Source: a virus
DNA: 24,531 nucleotides
Reading direction: 5' to 3' (one strand)
Virus record (IMG/VR): IMGVR_UViG_3300048030_000040
Location: 1 to 24,531 of that record
Shown here in pieces: positions 1 through 7,650 of this stretch (within the stretch, counting starts at the first letter, position 1; the number at the start of each line of letters is the position of its first letter). The notes beneath the pieces were generated by a model. The model was not told the origin of the DNA. It saw only the letters and a list, made by a program, of their open reading frames with translations, and did not search any database. The translations under genes and the position numbers were made by a program.

Positions 1-6
1 CAGTTA

Positions 7-543
7 ATGGCTCGTACTAGAGTACCCAGCGAACAGTTAAACTTTAGGAGTGCGGCAACAGGTACGCACCTACTCGACACCTATTTAGAGGATGCCGAAA
101 AGGGCGGTCTTACGTTATCTGCCCTTCTTAGTAAGTTGTTCGACGACGCGACAGGTAACGTCGATGCTTTCACATTTACCTACGATGGGACAAGTGGTGC
201 TGAAAAGCTTTCTCTTAAAATCGGTACGGACGGTGCGGTAACTGAGATAGCTTCTTTTACTCAACTTTTTGCAGACCTAAACGCTTTCAAGTCAACGGCA
301 TTGGCTGACATGGAAGTAAAACGTGCTGATGCAGAAACAAGCGCAGCCGAGGCACTAGCTTCTGAGAACGATGCTGAGACTGCACAAGCGGCAAGCGAGG
401 CTGCACGGGACGCATCTATCGCGGCACGAGATTTATCACAAACATATGCCAACCAAGCTTTTCAAACAACGCCCGAAGTAATTCAGCAAGGGATTATTAT
501 TGCTCAACTACATGGCGAGTTATTCAATGGGAGTAGTTTATAA
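7..543 (+). CDS. Tail fibre N-terminal-like protein (short)
   Basis: 178 residues. The ATG overlaps an upstream stop (TAATG at 5-9), so a further gene of the same operon ends at the window edge. Residues about 18-92 resemble the N-terminus of the fibre-like protein at 12443: both have a T-L-x-x-L-L-x-K-L-F-D core followed by a small beta-rich section ending in (F/W)-T-Q-L. Residues about 105-150 are an Ala/Glu/Asp-rich heptad region (SAAEALAS, AASEAARDAS) of the kind that forms trimeric coiled coils in phage fibres. The receptor-binding part expected in a full fibre is missing, so this may be an adaptor to which another fibre attaches. The tail role is inferred from composition, paralogy and neighbours. 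No enzymatic motif is visible. Confidence 0.75.
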   Translation: MARTRVPSEQLNFRSAATGTHLLDTYLEDAEKGGLTLSALLSKLFDDATGNVDAFTFTYDGTSGAEKLSLKIGTDGAVTEIASFTQLFADLNAFKSTALADMEVKRADAETSAAEALASENDAETAQAASEAARDASIAARDLSQTYANQAFQTTPEVIQQGIIIAQLHGELFNGSSL

Positions 544-911
544 TGCCTAATATATCCGTATCAGACCAACAGTCTCTAGCTAACGAGTTATCCACTCGTT
601 TGCAGAACTTAGGTGCATCCACACCTAATGCTGACTTGGTTTATCTTACGAGGATGATCGAAATTTTTAACGGTGCTGCGAACCTTAGTGCCGTTTCAGC
701 CGAAGGTACAACACAGATTAACGCTGTTGTTGCCCAAGGTAATACTGAAATCAGTGAACTACAGACTGAAGGTTCAACCCAAATAACGGCAGTACAAAAT
801 GCGTCTGCCACCGAGCAAGCGGCTCTTGATGGACTTCAAACGAGCATCACGTCGGCGTTAAACGCTTTTCAGATGTCTCCGAGTAAAGTCTTTTTCCTTT
901 CTCAAAGCTAA
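543..911 (+). CDS. Small coiled-coil tail-associated protein
   Basis: 122 residues. It starts at a TAATG overlap with the preceding gene, which suggests translational coupling. Residues about 55-90 contain degenerate 10-12-residue repeats of the type (E/Q)G(T/N/S)T(Q/E)I(N/S/T), predicted to be helical or coiled-coil. The C-terminus is short and hydrophobic (KVFFLSQS). I do not recognise a named family. Its position between two tail-type genes and its coiled-coil character suggest a fibre connector or chaperone, but this is inference only. Confidence 0.7.
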   Translation: MPNISVSDQQSLANELSTRLQNLGASTPNADLVYLTRMIEIFNGAANLSAVSAEGTTQINAVVAQGNTEISELQTEGSTQITAVQNASATEQAALDGLQTSITSALNAFQMSPSKVFFLSQS

Positions 912-922
912 CGGAGTTTAAA

Positions 923-2758
923 ATGGCAAATGGATTACTAGGAAAAAAAGTCGTAGGGAGCCGTGATACTGAGGTCGTTTACACCGTACCATCAGCTAAA
1001 GTGGCAACTTACAACGTAAACGTTCTTAACGATGGGGCAGTAGCCGCCAACGTTAATTTGTATATTACTGACAAGACATATCAGGGAGAGGACTTCGTTT
1101 CATACGGAACGCCCTCAAATGCTAGTGTCACTTGGACAGCTTCAGATACATCTAACACAGTGGACTTGATGGGTGTTAGATCATCTGTCCTTGTGACTAG
1201 CATGAAGACTACACCAGTGGAACCAGCGGCGGCGAACACTGCTTCAACTCCAATTCAAGCAAACGTAATATTCTCGTACCAAACGCTAACGAATGAGTTA
1301 CATCATGTAGCTCAAGACAGCCAACGGAAGGGAAATCCAATCACGTTCTATAATGGAACGGATTTATACCTTCGATCCCCTGACGATGGTAACACTTACA
1401 CTATAGATAACTATGTAACTTCTGGCGGTTCGGCTGCTCAAACAGCATCAAATTTTGGAATGACCGCAAGTGACAACATCTTATGGGCAACTGCACAGGA
1501 TGGACCTTGGGCTTTAGCTTATGTTCAAGGTGTTCCAGGTTCGGCTGGTTCTTTGATCAACTCAATCAATGATTGGAGAGCCAATGCAGCTACTTACAAC
1601 ACAGCGTTTACTTGGGGTCTAGGGCAGATCACAAAGATTGCTGGGATTAAAACCAATGAAGAGAGATTTGTAGTCGGAACTTCAACAGGCTTCAACTATA
1701 TCTCAAACGACGACACACCAGAAACACAGGCTGAGTTTACATCAAATGCGATGTCACCTCCTACTGGCGTATCTGGCTATATGATTGGCGCGGCTGCAAT
1801 CGCAACGGACGCAACTGATGGCAAGCTTTATATAGCGTACTCAGGTGGCAAAGTGGCATATGCAGATTACACAACAGCGTCACCTTTTCCGACAACAGGT
1901 TACAGCGTGTTCGATTTCCCAACAGGGGTAACATACACAGATGTTGTGGACATTAGAGCCGAAGGTGCAAACTTTGTAATCGTGGTTGCTGGTGGTCAAA
2001 AATATAGCTCTTCTGATTTAGGGATAACTTGGACACAGATTAAGAGCTACGCAAAAATGCCTATGTCAATTGGTGTAGCAAGTATCGGTGGTTCAAATAA
2101 ATATATTGATATTGATATGTCGGGTGCGGTTCCAGAGTACACATTTGTAAGGGGCATGACGTATCGTATTCACCAGATTTCTTCTAGTAACAACGGGCAT
2201 CCACTTCTGTTTTCTACAACGGCTAACGGAACCCACGCTGGTGGTACTGCATATAATACTGGTATGACATGGCAGATGGGTAATCCATCGGCTACTGGTG
2301 ACTATACATCTGTGACAACTACAGAGTCAGATTGGACTTCAAATCACGCAACATACAATGGTGAAGTTCGAGTAATTGAGTGGACAGTCCCATCGGACGC
2401 TCCAAGCACACTTCACGTTTTTTGCTCAAACCACAGCGGCATGGGCTTCCCTGTTTCAATCGTGAGTGAACCAGCAACAGCACCGCATGACGATCAAACA
2501 TTGCTAGTTACTCAAACCATTTGGACTGACACTAACGGTGATGCCAACCGCAAGTATGATGTGATGTTCAACGGCGAAAGTTACATGCGTGAAAAGCGTT
2601 TCTTTGAGCTACCGCAATCAGACAAGTTCGATAAAGCAGAAATCGCCTCAAACGAAATCTTAGAGCGTACTGGCATCATGGCTTCGGCTGGTGAGCAATT
2701 CGTAATCACTTCAGACCAAGAAAACGTAATTGTAAGGGTCTACGGCATAGAGGAATAG
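923..2758 (+). CDS. Virion structural protein: propeller-like region plus cupredoxin-like domain
   Basis: 611 residues, RBS ACGGAG upstream. The N-terminus (about 1-120) is a beta-rich domain of the type often found at the start of marine phage structural proteins. Two Asp-box (BNR-like, S-x-D-x-G-x-T-W/Y) motifs lie at S152-Y159 and S363-W370, suggesting a beta-propeller between about 130 and 400. Residues about 405-515 look like a cupredoxin: H426 in NGHPL and the cluster C501-x2-H504-x2-M507 match a type-1 copper ligand set. The last 60 residues (ERTGIMASAG...VRVYGIEE) resemble C-termini of marine phage structural proteins as I remember them. It lies between tail genes, so a tail or fibre role is likely. 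Copper binding is not proven. Confidence 0.85.
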   Translation: MANGLLGKKVVGSRDTEVVYTVPSAKVATYNVNVLNDGAVAANVNLYITDKTYQGEDFVSYGTPSNASVTWTASDTSNTVDLMGVRSSVLVTSMKTTPVEPAAANTASTPIQANVIFSYQTLTNELHHVAQDSQRKGNPITFYNGTDLYLRSPDDGNTYTIDNYVTSGGSAAQTASNFGMTASDNILWATAQDGPWALAYVQGVPGSAGSLINSINDWRANAATYNTAFTWGLGQITKIAGIKTNEERFVVGTSTGFNYISNDDTPETQAEFTSNAMSPPTGVSGYMIGAAAIATDATDGKLYIAYSGGKVAYADYTTASPFPTTGYSVFDFPTGVTYTDVVDIRAEGANFVIVVAGGQKYSSSDLGITWTQIKSYAKMPMSIGVASIGGSNKYIDIDMSGAVPEYTFVRGMTYRIHQISSSNNGHPLLFSTTANGTHAGGTAYNTGMTWQMGNPSATGDYTSVTTTESDWTSNHATYNGEVRVIEWTVPSDAPSTLHVFCSNHSGMGFPVSIVSEPATAPHDDQTLLVTQTIWTDTNGDANRKYDVMFNGESYMREKRFFELPQSDKFDKAEIASNEILERTGIMASAGEQFVITSDQENVIVRVYGIEE

Positions 2759-2761
2759 AAC

Positions 2762-4687
2762 ATGGCTAAGAAAAGACGCAGTTATAAGGTCAACAGTACC
2801 GACTATAATATTGCTGGTGGTGGGGGCGGTGCATCGGGCGATGTCGTTCGCTTTATGCAAAAAGAAACCACTTCCGTTTCTGGTGGGGGTAATGGGGTTC
2901 TTTACACTCCTGGGACTGAGTTTGTAGCTAATCCAATTAAGGTTTACGTTGAAGCTGGTCTTGCAATTACAAGTGATGAGCAAACAAACAGTACAGTTTA
3001 TTACGACCATGCTTTTGAAATGAACAATGTATCTGCGTCCCAAGTTAATAACGCTGATGAATTGCCTACTGGATACGGCACAGAAATACCGTCTGGTCTA
3101 AGTGTTAATAATCAACAAGACAGTAACAATAATTCCCAAGGTTACACTAGGTTGTCTGGAACAGTTGGTTCAAACGTTGCCGAAGGAAGTTACAAGTTTA
3201 GGTATGAGGTATCGCAGCAAGGCTGGACAAAGCATTACATTGATTACGAAGTAGTTGTATGGCCTCCGAACACAACTCCTACATGGTCTAATAGTAGCTT
3301 TACAGAACCCATGATTATTAAAAATTATGTTACAAAACAATATTTAACGGTTGCTCCTACTGCGACGCAAGCTGTTGGGTTTGCAATTAAGTCTTTTAGT
3401 GGCTTTCTCACAGGGGTAGAGCCAAAAGTAGAAGATGTGTCTGCTGGTGCTGATGCTGGTCGAATTTATGTCGAAAACACACCTAATACTGCTCAAGGTG
3501 CAGTGACGCATAACGTCACTATGGAGGTTGATTTAGGTGCATACGGAAAAATGGAAAAGACTTTTTCTGGATCATTAACTTACGGCGATCCAGTAGGTCA
3601 GCTTTATATAGGGCCAGCAAGTATTAGTAATTGGGGTAATAGTGGTGTGCAACTTAGCTCTACTTACAGATATACTGGTGCATATTCCCCACAGAGCAGC
3701 TATCAAAGCTCTCCTTATGGCTCTACAGCTTGGAGGCCGATACAAGGTAGTAGCCCATCGGTAAATTACCTAACAGACAATGCTCGCGGCCCCTTCGGTG
3801 GTCGTGGTGCTGATGCGCAGTATTATTATGATTGGGTTGTTCCTAATGGCGTCACCTCGTTCTGTGTTGTCGCAGTTGGGGGTGGTGCTGGCGGTTGCTA
3901 CAATTGGTCGTCTTATGGCGGCGGCGGTGGGGGAACGTGTTGGGTAAACGACGTAACTTGTAATTCTGGCGAAACATTCCGTGTCTATATTGGCACAGGG
4001 GGAAGTGTAACCGCAAACGACACGACATCTGGTGGTGTTGCTGGCGGTGCTTCATGGATGGTACGATCAAGCAACGGTGAGGTTATTTTAAAAGGATACG
4101 GCGGTGGTGGGTATAACTATCACGGAAATGCTGGAAACGTAACAAGCCACAGCTATGCCCAGTACACTAATAACACTCAGCAAATGAACCCTGGAAGTGC
4201 TTCAGTTTCGACTGCTTATGGAACTTACGGTGCGAACTATGGCGGTGAGTCTAGTCGGTCTGGTGGTGGCGCGGCTGGTTATAGTGGTCAAGGTGGCAAC
4301 CCCAGTACTAGCGGATCGGGGGGCGGCGGCGGAGGAGGCCAAAACTATTCTTCTACCTATGGTTATCCCGCTGGTGGTGGAATTGGCTTGGATGGTCAAG
4401 GTGGCAACGGTGATAGTGGCTCAAGTTATAGTGGTAGCGATTGGACAAGAGGCAAATATTATTCGGGCGGCGGTGGATCGGGCGGTCACAGGGGTCGCCA
4501 AGCCGAAAATCCATTCCAAGGAAATGCACCTTTTGGTTCGCAATCAACTCACGGTGGAGAGCATGGCGGTGGTGCTGGAGGGTCAGGAACCTCATGGGGC
4601 GGCGGCTATGGTGCTAACGGCGGTGTGAGAATTATTTGGGGAACAGGCCGTAGCTACCCAAGTAACGCATTAACGGTTCAGACGTAG
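2762..4687 (+). CDS. Glycine-rich tail fibre / adhesin-like protein
   Basis: 641 residues, RBS GAGGAA overlapping the end of the preceding gene. The N-terminal part has basic residues and a Gly tract (GGGGGASG); about 60-280 is beta-rich with cadherin/Ig-like character. From about residue 344 a glycine-rich domain begins with the pattern W-V-V-P-N-G-V-T-S-F, then V-G-G-G-A-G-G, and continues to about 625 with many GGGG tracts broken by Tyr/Ser/Asn. This is the general plan of phage glycine-rich domains that precede or form the receptor-binding tip. The role in host recognition is inferred from that domain and from its place at the end of the tail gene group, just before a tail assembly chaperone-like gene. 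Confidence 0.85.
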   Translation: MAKKRRSYKVNSTDYNIAGGGGGASGDVVRFMQKETTSVSGGGNGVLYTPGTEFVANPIKVYVEAGLAITSDEQTNSTVYYDHAFEMNNVSASQVNNADELPTGYGTEIPSGLSVNNQQDSNNNSQGYTRLSGTVGSNVAEGSYKFRYEVSQQGWTKHYIDYEVVVWPPNTTPTWSNSSFTEPMIIKNYVTKQYLTVAPTATQAVGFAIKSFSGFLTGVEPKVEDVSAGADAGRIYVENTPNTAQGAVTHNVTMEVDLGAYGKMEKTFSGSLTYGDPVGQLYIGPASISNWGNSGVQLSSTYRYTGAYSPQSSYQSSPYGSTAWRPIQGSSPSVNYLTDNARGPFGGRGADAQYYYDWVVPNGVTSFCVVAVGGGAGGCYNWSSYGGGGGGTCWVNDVTCNSGETFRVYIGTGGSVTANDTTSGGVAGGASWMVRSSNGEVILKGYGGGGYNYHGNAGNVTSHSYAQYTNNTQQMNPGSASVSTAYGTYGANYGGESSRSGGGAAGYSGQGGNPSTSGSGGGGGGGQNYSSTYGYPAGGGIGLDGQGGNGDSGSSYSGSDWTRGKYYSGGGGSGGHRGRQAENPFQGNAPFGSQSTHGGEHGGGAGGSGTSWGGGYGANGGVRIIWGTGRSYPSNALTVQT

Positions 4688-4697
4688 GAGAGTTAAG

Positions 4698-4952
4698 ATG
4701 GTCTTTGAAGACACGCTAAGAGCAACGCGAAATGAAAAGTTAGCCAAATCGGATGTTATGATGATGCAACTCCTAGATAGTGCAACGTCATGGTCGGATT
4801 TCAATAGTAAACGTTCGGCATTGCTTACTTACAGACAAGCCTTACGAGATTTACCAGACAGCTTTCCAGAGGACATGGATGAAACAAACATACCAACCAT
4901 GCCTTTATCTCCTTCTGAGCAATCAACGCTAGACGCAGAAAGCGAAGAATAA
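4698..4952 (+). CDS. Phage tail assembly chaperone-like protein
   Basis: 84 residues, RBS TAGGAGAG. The sequence has the hallmarks of the Phage_tail_APC family: an early R-x-x-R-N-x-x-L-x-x-(S/T)-D segment (residues about 8-19) and the highly characteristic YRQALRDLP at 45-53, followed by an acidic tail. Members usually lie directly after a fibre or adhesin gene and are thought to help its assembly. This one follows the glycine-rich protein with a 10-bp gap, which fits. The family call is from the motif; the specific client is inferred. Confidence 0.8.
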   Translation: MVFEDTLRATRNEKLAKSDVMMMQLLDSATSWSDFNSKRSALLTYRQALRDLPDSFPEDMDETNIPTMPLSPSEQSTLDAESEE

Positions 4953-4979
4953 CCTTACAATCACTTTAAGAGGATAATT

Positions 4980-5222
4980 ATGAAACTTGTACCTTACCTT
5001 GACCCACACGACAATGAACAACATTACTTCGATGCCGAACAGTTTGACTTTACCCTAGCTTGGCAATTCCGAGAACCAGACGAAACAGGGGCAATTCCAT
5101 CCGATGCCACTGGTGCTTGGATAACTAAGATTGCCTTGAAGACAGGTGGGTTTATGCACTGTTCTGAAAAACCTTCCGTTATAGCGGAAAGAGTTTTGGC
5201 GGCATTATCAGATGAAGGATGA
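4980..5222 (+). CDS. Hypothetical protein, 80 residues
   Basis: RBS AAGAGGAT lies upstream and the ORF overlaps the next gene by 11 bp. The protein is acidic, with a mixed alpha/beta look and no membrane segment, signal peptide or recognisable motif. Trp31 and Trp48 and a single Cys are the only notable residues. Its place between a tail chaperone-like gene and an oxygenase gives no clear function. Confidence 0.65.
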   Translation: MKLVPYLDPHDNEQHYFDAEQFDFTLAWQFREPDETGAIPSDATGAWITKIALKTGGFMHCSEKPSVIAERVLAALSDEG

Positions 5223-5892
5223 AAGCTTCAAGTGTCCAATAGCAATCTTTCGTGACTTACCAGATGCAAAAGATATTGCTGACGAATTTGCTGAACTAGC
5301 CCAAGGTTTAAGATCGGACGATAAAAACGGCGGCTTAATAAGTGATGCTTGGAAAAACAGTGAAGTTGCTAAAGACCCTATGGACTATGAGAAGTATGGG
5401 TATACTAGCTTTTACAATTTTAACCTTACCAAAGAAAAGGGGTTTAAAAGAATACATGAACTTACGGTTCTTGGCATTGGTAAGTATTTAGACGAATTTG
5501 CAAAGCAGCACTTAAACTTTAAGCTTCTTAATTCTTGGTCTTCTATATATGGTAAGGGTCATTATATCCCCGAACACATACATAGCCACTCACATTTTAG
5601 TATAGTTTTTTATGCAGATGCCTCTGAAGGAACAGGCGAAATAATTTTTCGTAATCCTATGTATCCATTGTACGGAATGATGTTCACTGGTACGCAAGGT
5701 TTTTTCAATGATAACTTAGAAGTACAGCCCGAAAAAGGAATGATGATAATTTTTCCTAGCTTTGTACCTCATTATACCAAGCGACATATGGACGACAAAG
5801 AGAGAATTATATTTTCGTGTAATGCTCAAATTACCGAAAGCCACATTCCTCACCAACCAGCCACAGGCCCAAAAGTTAGGAACCCGATATGA
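5212..5892 (+). CDS. 2-oxoglutarate/Fe(II)-dependent oxygenase-like protein
   Basis: 226 residues, overlapping the genes on both sides (11 bp upstream, 4 bp ATGA downstream). The pattern N-x-W near 107-109, then H122-I-H124 followed by F-S-I-V-F-Y, then F-R-N-P, then G-M-M-I-I-F-P-S-F-V-P-H187, then R198 before I-I-F-S-x-N matches the putative 2OG-Fe(II) oxygenase family common in marine phages. H122/H124 and H187 are candidate iron ligands and R198 the candidate 2OG anchor. The acidic iron ligand is not obvious from the motif alone. Substrate unknown; possible targets are a virion or host protein, or a small metabolite. Confidence 0.8.
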   Translation: MKDESFKCPIAIFRDLPDAKDIADEFAELAQGLRSDDKNGGLISDAWKNSEVAKDPMDYEKYGYTSFYNFNLTKEKGFKRIHELTVLGIGKYLDEFAKQHLNFKLLNSWSSIYGKGHYIPEHIHSHSHFSIVFYADASEGTGEIIFRNPMYPLYGMMFTGTQGFFNDNLEVQPEKGMMIIFPSFVPHYTKRHMDDKERIIFSCNAQITESHIPHQPATGPKVRNPI

Positions 5893-6440
5893 GGCCGAGA
5901 TTCGATGTAGTACCTAATCTTTTCACATCAGATGAATGTGATTTCATTATAAAAACTGGGCGTAAAAATTTAAAAGATGCCAGCTTTGGCAATCAGAAAG
6001 AAAGATGGTTTCCTTCCCTACAAAGACGGTCAAAGGTTTCTTGGTTTAGTAATGGCAGTAATCCAGAGATTGACGTTTTAATACAAAGAGCGATAGCTGC
6101 TATGGTTGAAACAAGTCAATTTCACCACGGTGTCGTCTGCAATGAATATGAAGACGTTCAGTTTACAGAGTATCGAACGCTAGGTCATTATGGGATGCAC
6201 AAAGATGTAAGCATTACTGGCCCATATCGGTTAATTTCTGCAACCATCGAACTCTCTCCCAAAGGTTCTTATATTGGTGGGGGTCTTAGTATTAATTCAA
6301 TGTTTAAAGAAAAGGACATTAAAGCAGATCAAGGCTCTATGGTGGTTTTCCCAAGTATCCTTGACCATAAAGCCAAGACAGTTTTTTGGGGAAAAAGAAA
6401 CAGCCTTGTTCTTTGGGGGCAATACAGGGACGACACGTAG
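5889..6440 (+). CDS. Prolyl 4-hydroxylase-like 2OG-Fe(II) oxygenase
   Basis: 183 residues, starting at an ATGA overlap with the preceding oxygenase. The canonical facial triad is visible: H104-x-D106 (in YGMHKDVS) and H160 (in PSILDHKAK), with R170 ten residues later as the 2-oxoglutarate anchor, and the usual G-S-M-V-V-F-P strand before the distal His. Length and motif spacing fit the P4Hc/PKHD type. It is clearly different from its neighbour, so the pair is not a simple tandem duplication. Substrate unknown. The last codons (YRDDT) overlap the first copy of the repeated GGGACGAC motif. Confidence 0.85.
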   Translation: MRPRFDVVPNLFTSDECDFIIKTGRKNLKDASFGNQKERWFPSLQRRSKVSWFSNGSNPEIDVLIQRAIAAMVETSQFHHGVVCNEYEDVQFTEYRTLGHYGMHKDVSITGPYRLISATIELSPKGSYIGGGLSINSMFKEKDIKADQGSMVVFPSILDHKAKTVFWGKRNSLVLWGQYRDDT

Positions 6441-6462
6441 TCAGTGAATAGGGATAATGTCC
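6421..6462 (+). promoter_or_regulatory. Candidate phage promoter, copy A, with 5' hairpin
   Basis: GGGACGACAC at 6427-6436, preceded by AATACA, shared with four other gene-cluster boundaries. If transcription starts at the GGG, the transcript could form GAC/GTC (6432-6434 with 6440-6442) inside GGAC/GTCC (6428-6431 with 6459-6462). It stands before the basic mini-protein group whose first start codon is at 6476. It overlaps the 3' end of the oxygenase gene, so part of its conservation could be coding. Confidence 0.45.
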
Positions 6463-6475
6463 GAAAGGAGTTGTT

Positions 6476-6736
6476 ATGGCGACTAAACGTGTGTCGAAAA
6501 AATCTATGCCTTGTAACAAGCCTCGTCGCGCACCAGCGGGGAGCAAGAAGAAGTCTGTTGTAAAGGCTTGCTCGGGTGGCAAGGAAGTGGTTGTTCGATT
6601 TGGAGATCCTAAAATGTCTATCAAGAAGGGAAACCCAAAGAATAAAAAGTCTTATTGCGCACGTTCTGGCGGCATCAAGGGAAAGAGCAACAAACTAACG
6701 GCTAACTACTGGTCGCGTAGAGCGTGGGACTGCTAA
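6476..6736 (+). CDS. Lys/Arg-rich small phage protein, 86 residues
   Basis: RBS AAAGGAG. Strongly basic, with five Cys (residues about 12, 32, 62 and the C-terminal Cys among them). The section G-G-K-E-V-V-V-R-F-G-D-P, then K-K-S-Y-C-A-R-S, and the ending Y-W-S-R-R-A-W-D-C recalls a small basic protein family I remember from marine phages (KEKxIRFG...RHK...YWSxKxW), but I cannot confirm this by search. Function unknown. Possibilities are a nucleic-acid-binding virion component or a small metal-binding protein using its Cys residues. Confidence 0.75.
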   Translation: MATKRVSKKSMPCNKPRRAPAGSKKKSVVKACSGGKEVVVRFGDPKMSIKKGNPKNKKSYCARSGGIKGKSNKLTANYWSRRAWDC

Positions 6737-6737
6737 C

Positions 6738-7013
6738 ATGGGTGATCTAAAGGTTCCAGTAGCACTTGTTTTCGTAATCGTCGCACAAACTGTGGGTGCG
6801 GTATTTTATCTATCGGAGCAAGCCCACAGGATTGAGCATCTTGAAAACTCGTTAGCCAAGATCGACACAGATGTTGACCAATTATTTTTAGACACAGGAG
6901 ATTTGATAACCTTTGCCACCTACACTGAAAACAGATGGGCAGAGGCTTATTCAGACGACATGACATACATTCGTATGTTTGGAACTAAGAAACCCCCAGA
7001 ACAGGAGAACTAA
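6738..7013 (+). CDS. Single-pass membrane protein, holin/spanin-like
   Basis: 91 residues, 1 bp after the previous stop with no strong RBS of its own, so probably coupled. Residues about 5-25 (LKVPVALVFVIVAQTVGAVF) form one hydrophobic helix; the rest is a charged soluble domain with heptad-like spacing (H-L-E-N-S-L-A-K-I). Such a short N-terminally anchored protein could be a pinholin-like, inner-membrane spanin-like or other lysis-timing protein. No endolysin lies next to it, so the lysis role is only a possibility. Confidence 0.65.
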   Translation: MGDLKVPVALVFVIVAQTVGAVFYLSEQAHRIEHLENSLAKIDTDVDQLFLDTGDLITFATYTENRWAEAYSDDMTYIRMFGTKKPPEQEN

Positions 7014-7014
7014 C

Positions 7015-7125
7015 ATGCCAACAGTAGGTAAAAAGAAATTCCCTTACACAAAAGCTGGTAAGGCCGCTGCTAAGAAAGCCGCCAAGAAAACTGGCAAGCC
7101 TATGAAAAAGAAGAAAGGCTACTAA
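7015..7125 (+). CDS. Lysine-rich mini-protein, 36 residues
   Basis: RBS AGGAGAAC precedes the ATG, and the gap to the previous stop is 1 bp. The protein begins MPTVGKKKFPYTKAGKAAAK and ends K-K-K-K-G-Y; about 14 of 36 residues are Lys. The VGKKKFPYT...GKAAAK pattern resembles small proteins I remember from many phages, always of unknown role. It ends at TAATG with the next mini-gene. Probably binds nucleic acid or acts as counter-ion, but that is inference from charge alone. Confidence 0.7.
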   Translation: MPTVGKKKFPYTKAGKAAAKKAAKKTGKPMKKKKGY

Positions 7126-7274
7126 TGAGCCTCTACCGTAATATCAACAAGCGCAAAAAAGCTGGTACGTCGAGGAGTAAGTCTAACTCAACTATTTCGG
7201 ATGCAGCTTATTCAAATATGAAAAAGGGTTTCCCTAAGAAGAAAGGAAAGAAAAGTGGCAAAAGGACCAAGTAG
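7125..7274 (+). CDS. Lys/Arg-rich mini-protein, 49 residues
   Basis: The ATG overlaps the previous TAA by 1 base (TAATG), the usual arrangement in this genome. It begins MSLYRNINKRKKAGTSRSKS, followed by a middle section with S-T-I-S-D-A-A-Y-S-N-M-K-K-G-F, and ends in a Lys/Arg stretch. The opening S-L-Y-x-N-I-N-x-R-K-K-A-G-T-S-R recurs in phage small proteins as I remember them. Function unknown. Confidence 0.7.
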   Translation: MSLYRNINKRKKAGTSRSKSNSTISDAAYSNMKKGFPKKKGKKSGKRTK

Positions 7275-7368
7275 GCAATTACGAAAGGCGGGATGTGGAA
7301 GCATGACCGCTGCAAAGAAAGCACCGATTAAAAAGAAACCAAAATCAGGAATGAAAACTTCAAAATAA
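7255..7368 (+). CDS. Basic mini-protein with GTG start, overlapping its neighbour
   Basis: 37 residues starting at GTG (7255), 20 bp inside the end of the 49-residue gene in another frame, with AAGGA about 7 bp upstream of the GTG. The deduced product begins MAKGPSRQLRKAGCGSMTAA and continues through P-I-K-K-K to a terminal T-S-K. An internal ATG at 7303 would give only 21 residues; the upstream part looks protein-like (R-Q-L-R-K-A-G-C-G-S), which favours the GTG. It stops 2 bp before the next gene. Short, so only moderately certain. Confidence 0.55.
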   Translation: MAKGPSRQLRKAGCGSMTAAKKAPIKKKPKSGMKTSK

Positions 7369-7370
7369 CC

Positions 7371-7649
7371 ATGACAATTAAAACTGACCTTAAAGACCTA
7401 ATCGAACTTTCTGAAAGTAAAGGTTGGGCTAAAATTAACAAGGTCATGCAAGACGAAATACTAACCCTCGCTCTAAGCATGGCCCGATCACCAGATATGA
7501 CGCAGCAACAAATGGACTTCCAGCGTGGGGCAATTTGGGCCGCTGAACAATTACTAAACGTGCCAGAGCGTTTAATTCACAAACTACAAGGCGAACTGGC
7601 ATTAGAAGACGCAACTTATAACTCCGCTATGGCCGAGAAGGAAACTTAA
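7371..7649 (+). CDS. Small helical protein upstream of scaffold, 92 residues
   Basis: Starts 2 bp after the preceding mini-gene and ends 1 bp before the scaffold gene. Mostly helical, with conserved-looking D-F-Q-R-G-A-I-W-A-A-E-Q-L-L at about 50-63. No membrane segment or catalytic motif. Position before scaffold suggests a head-assembly accessory protein, but this is weak inference. Weak RBS, so translation may be coupled. Confidence 0.65.
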   Translation: MTIKTDLKDLIELSESKGWAKINKVMQDEILTLALSMARSPDMTQQQMDFQRGAIWAAEQLLNVPERLIHKLQGELALEDATYNSAMAEKET

Positions 7650-7650
7650 A

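Noticed and set aside
923-2758. Host-derived plastocyanin acting as a metabolic gene
   Set aside because: The copper-site section is embedded in a larger structural protein without signal peptide, so an electron-transfer metabolic gene is unlikely.
7303-7368. 21-residue ORF from the ATG at 7303
   Set aside because: The upstream GTG at 7255 has a well-placed AAGGA and adds a protein-like N-terminus, so the longer form is preferred.
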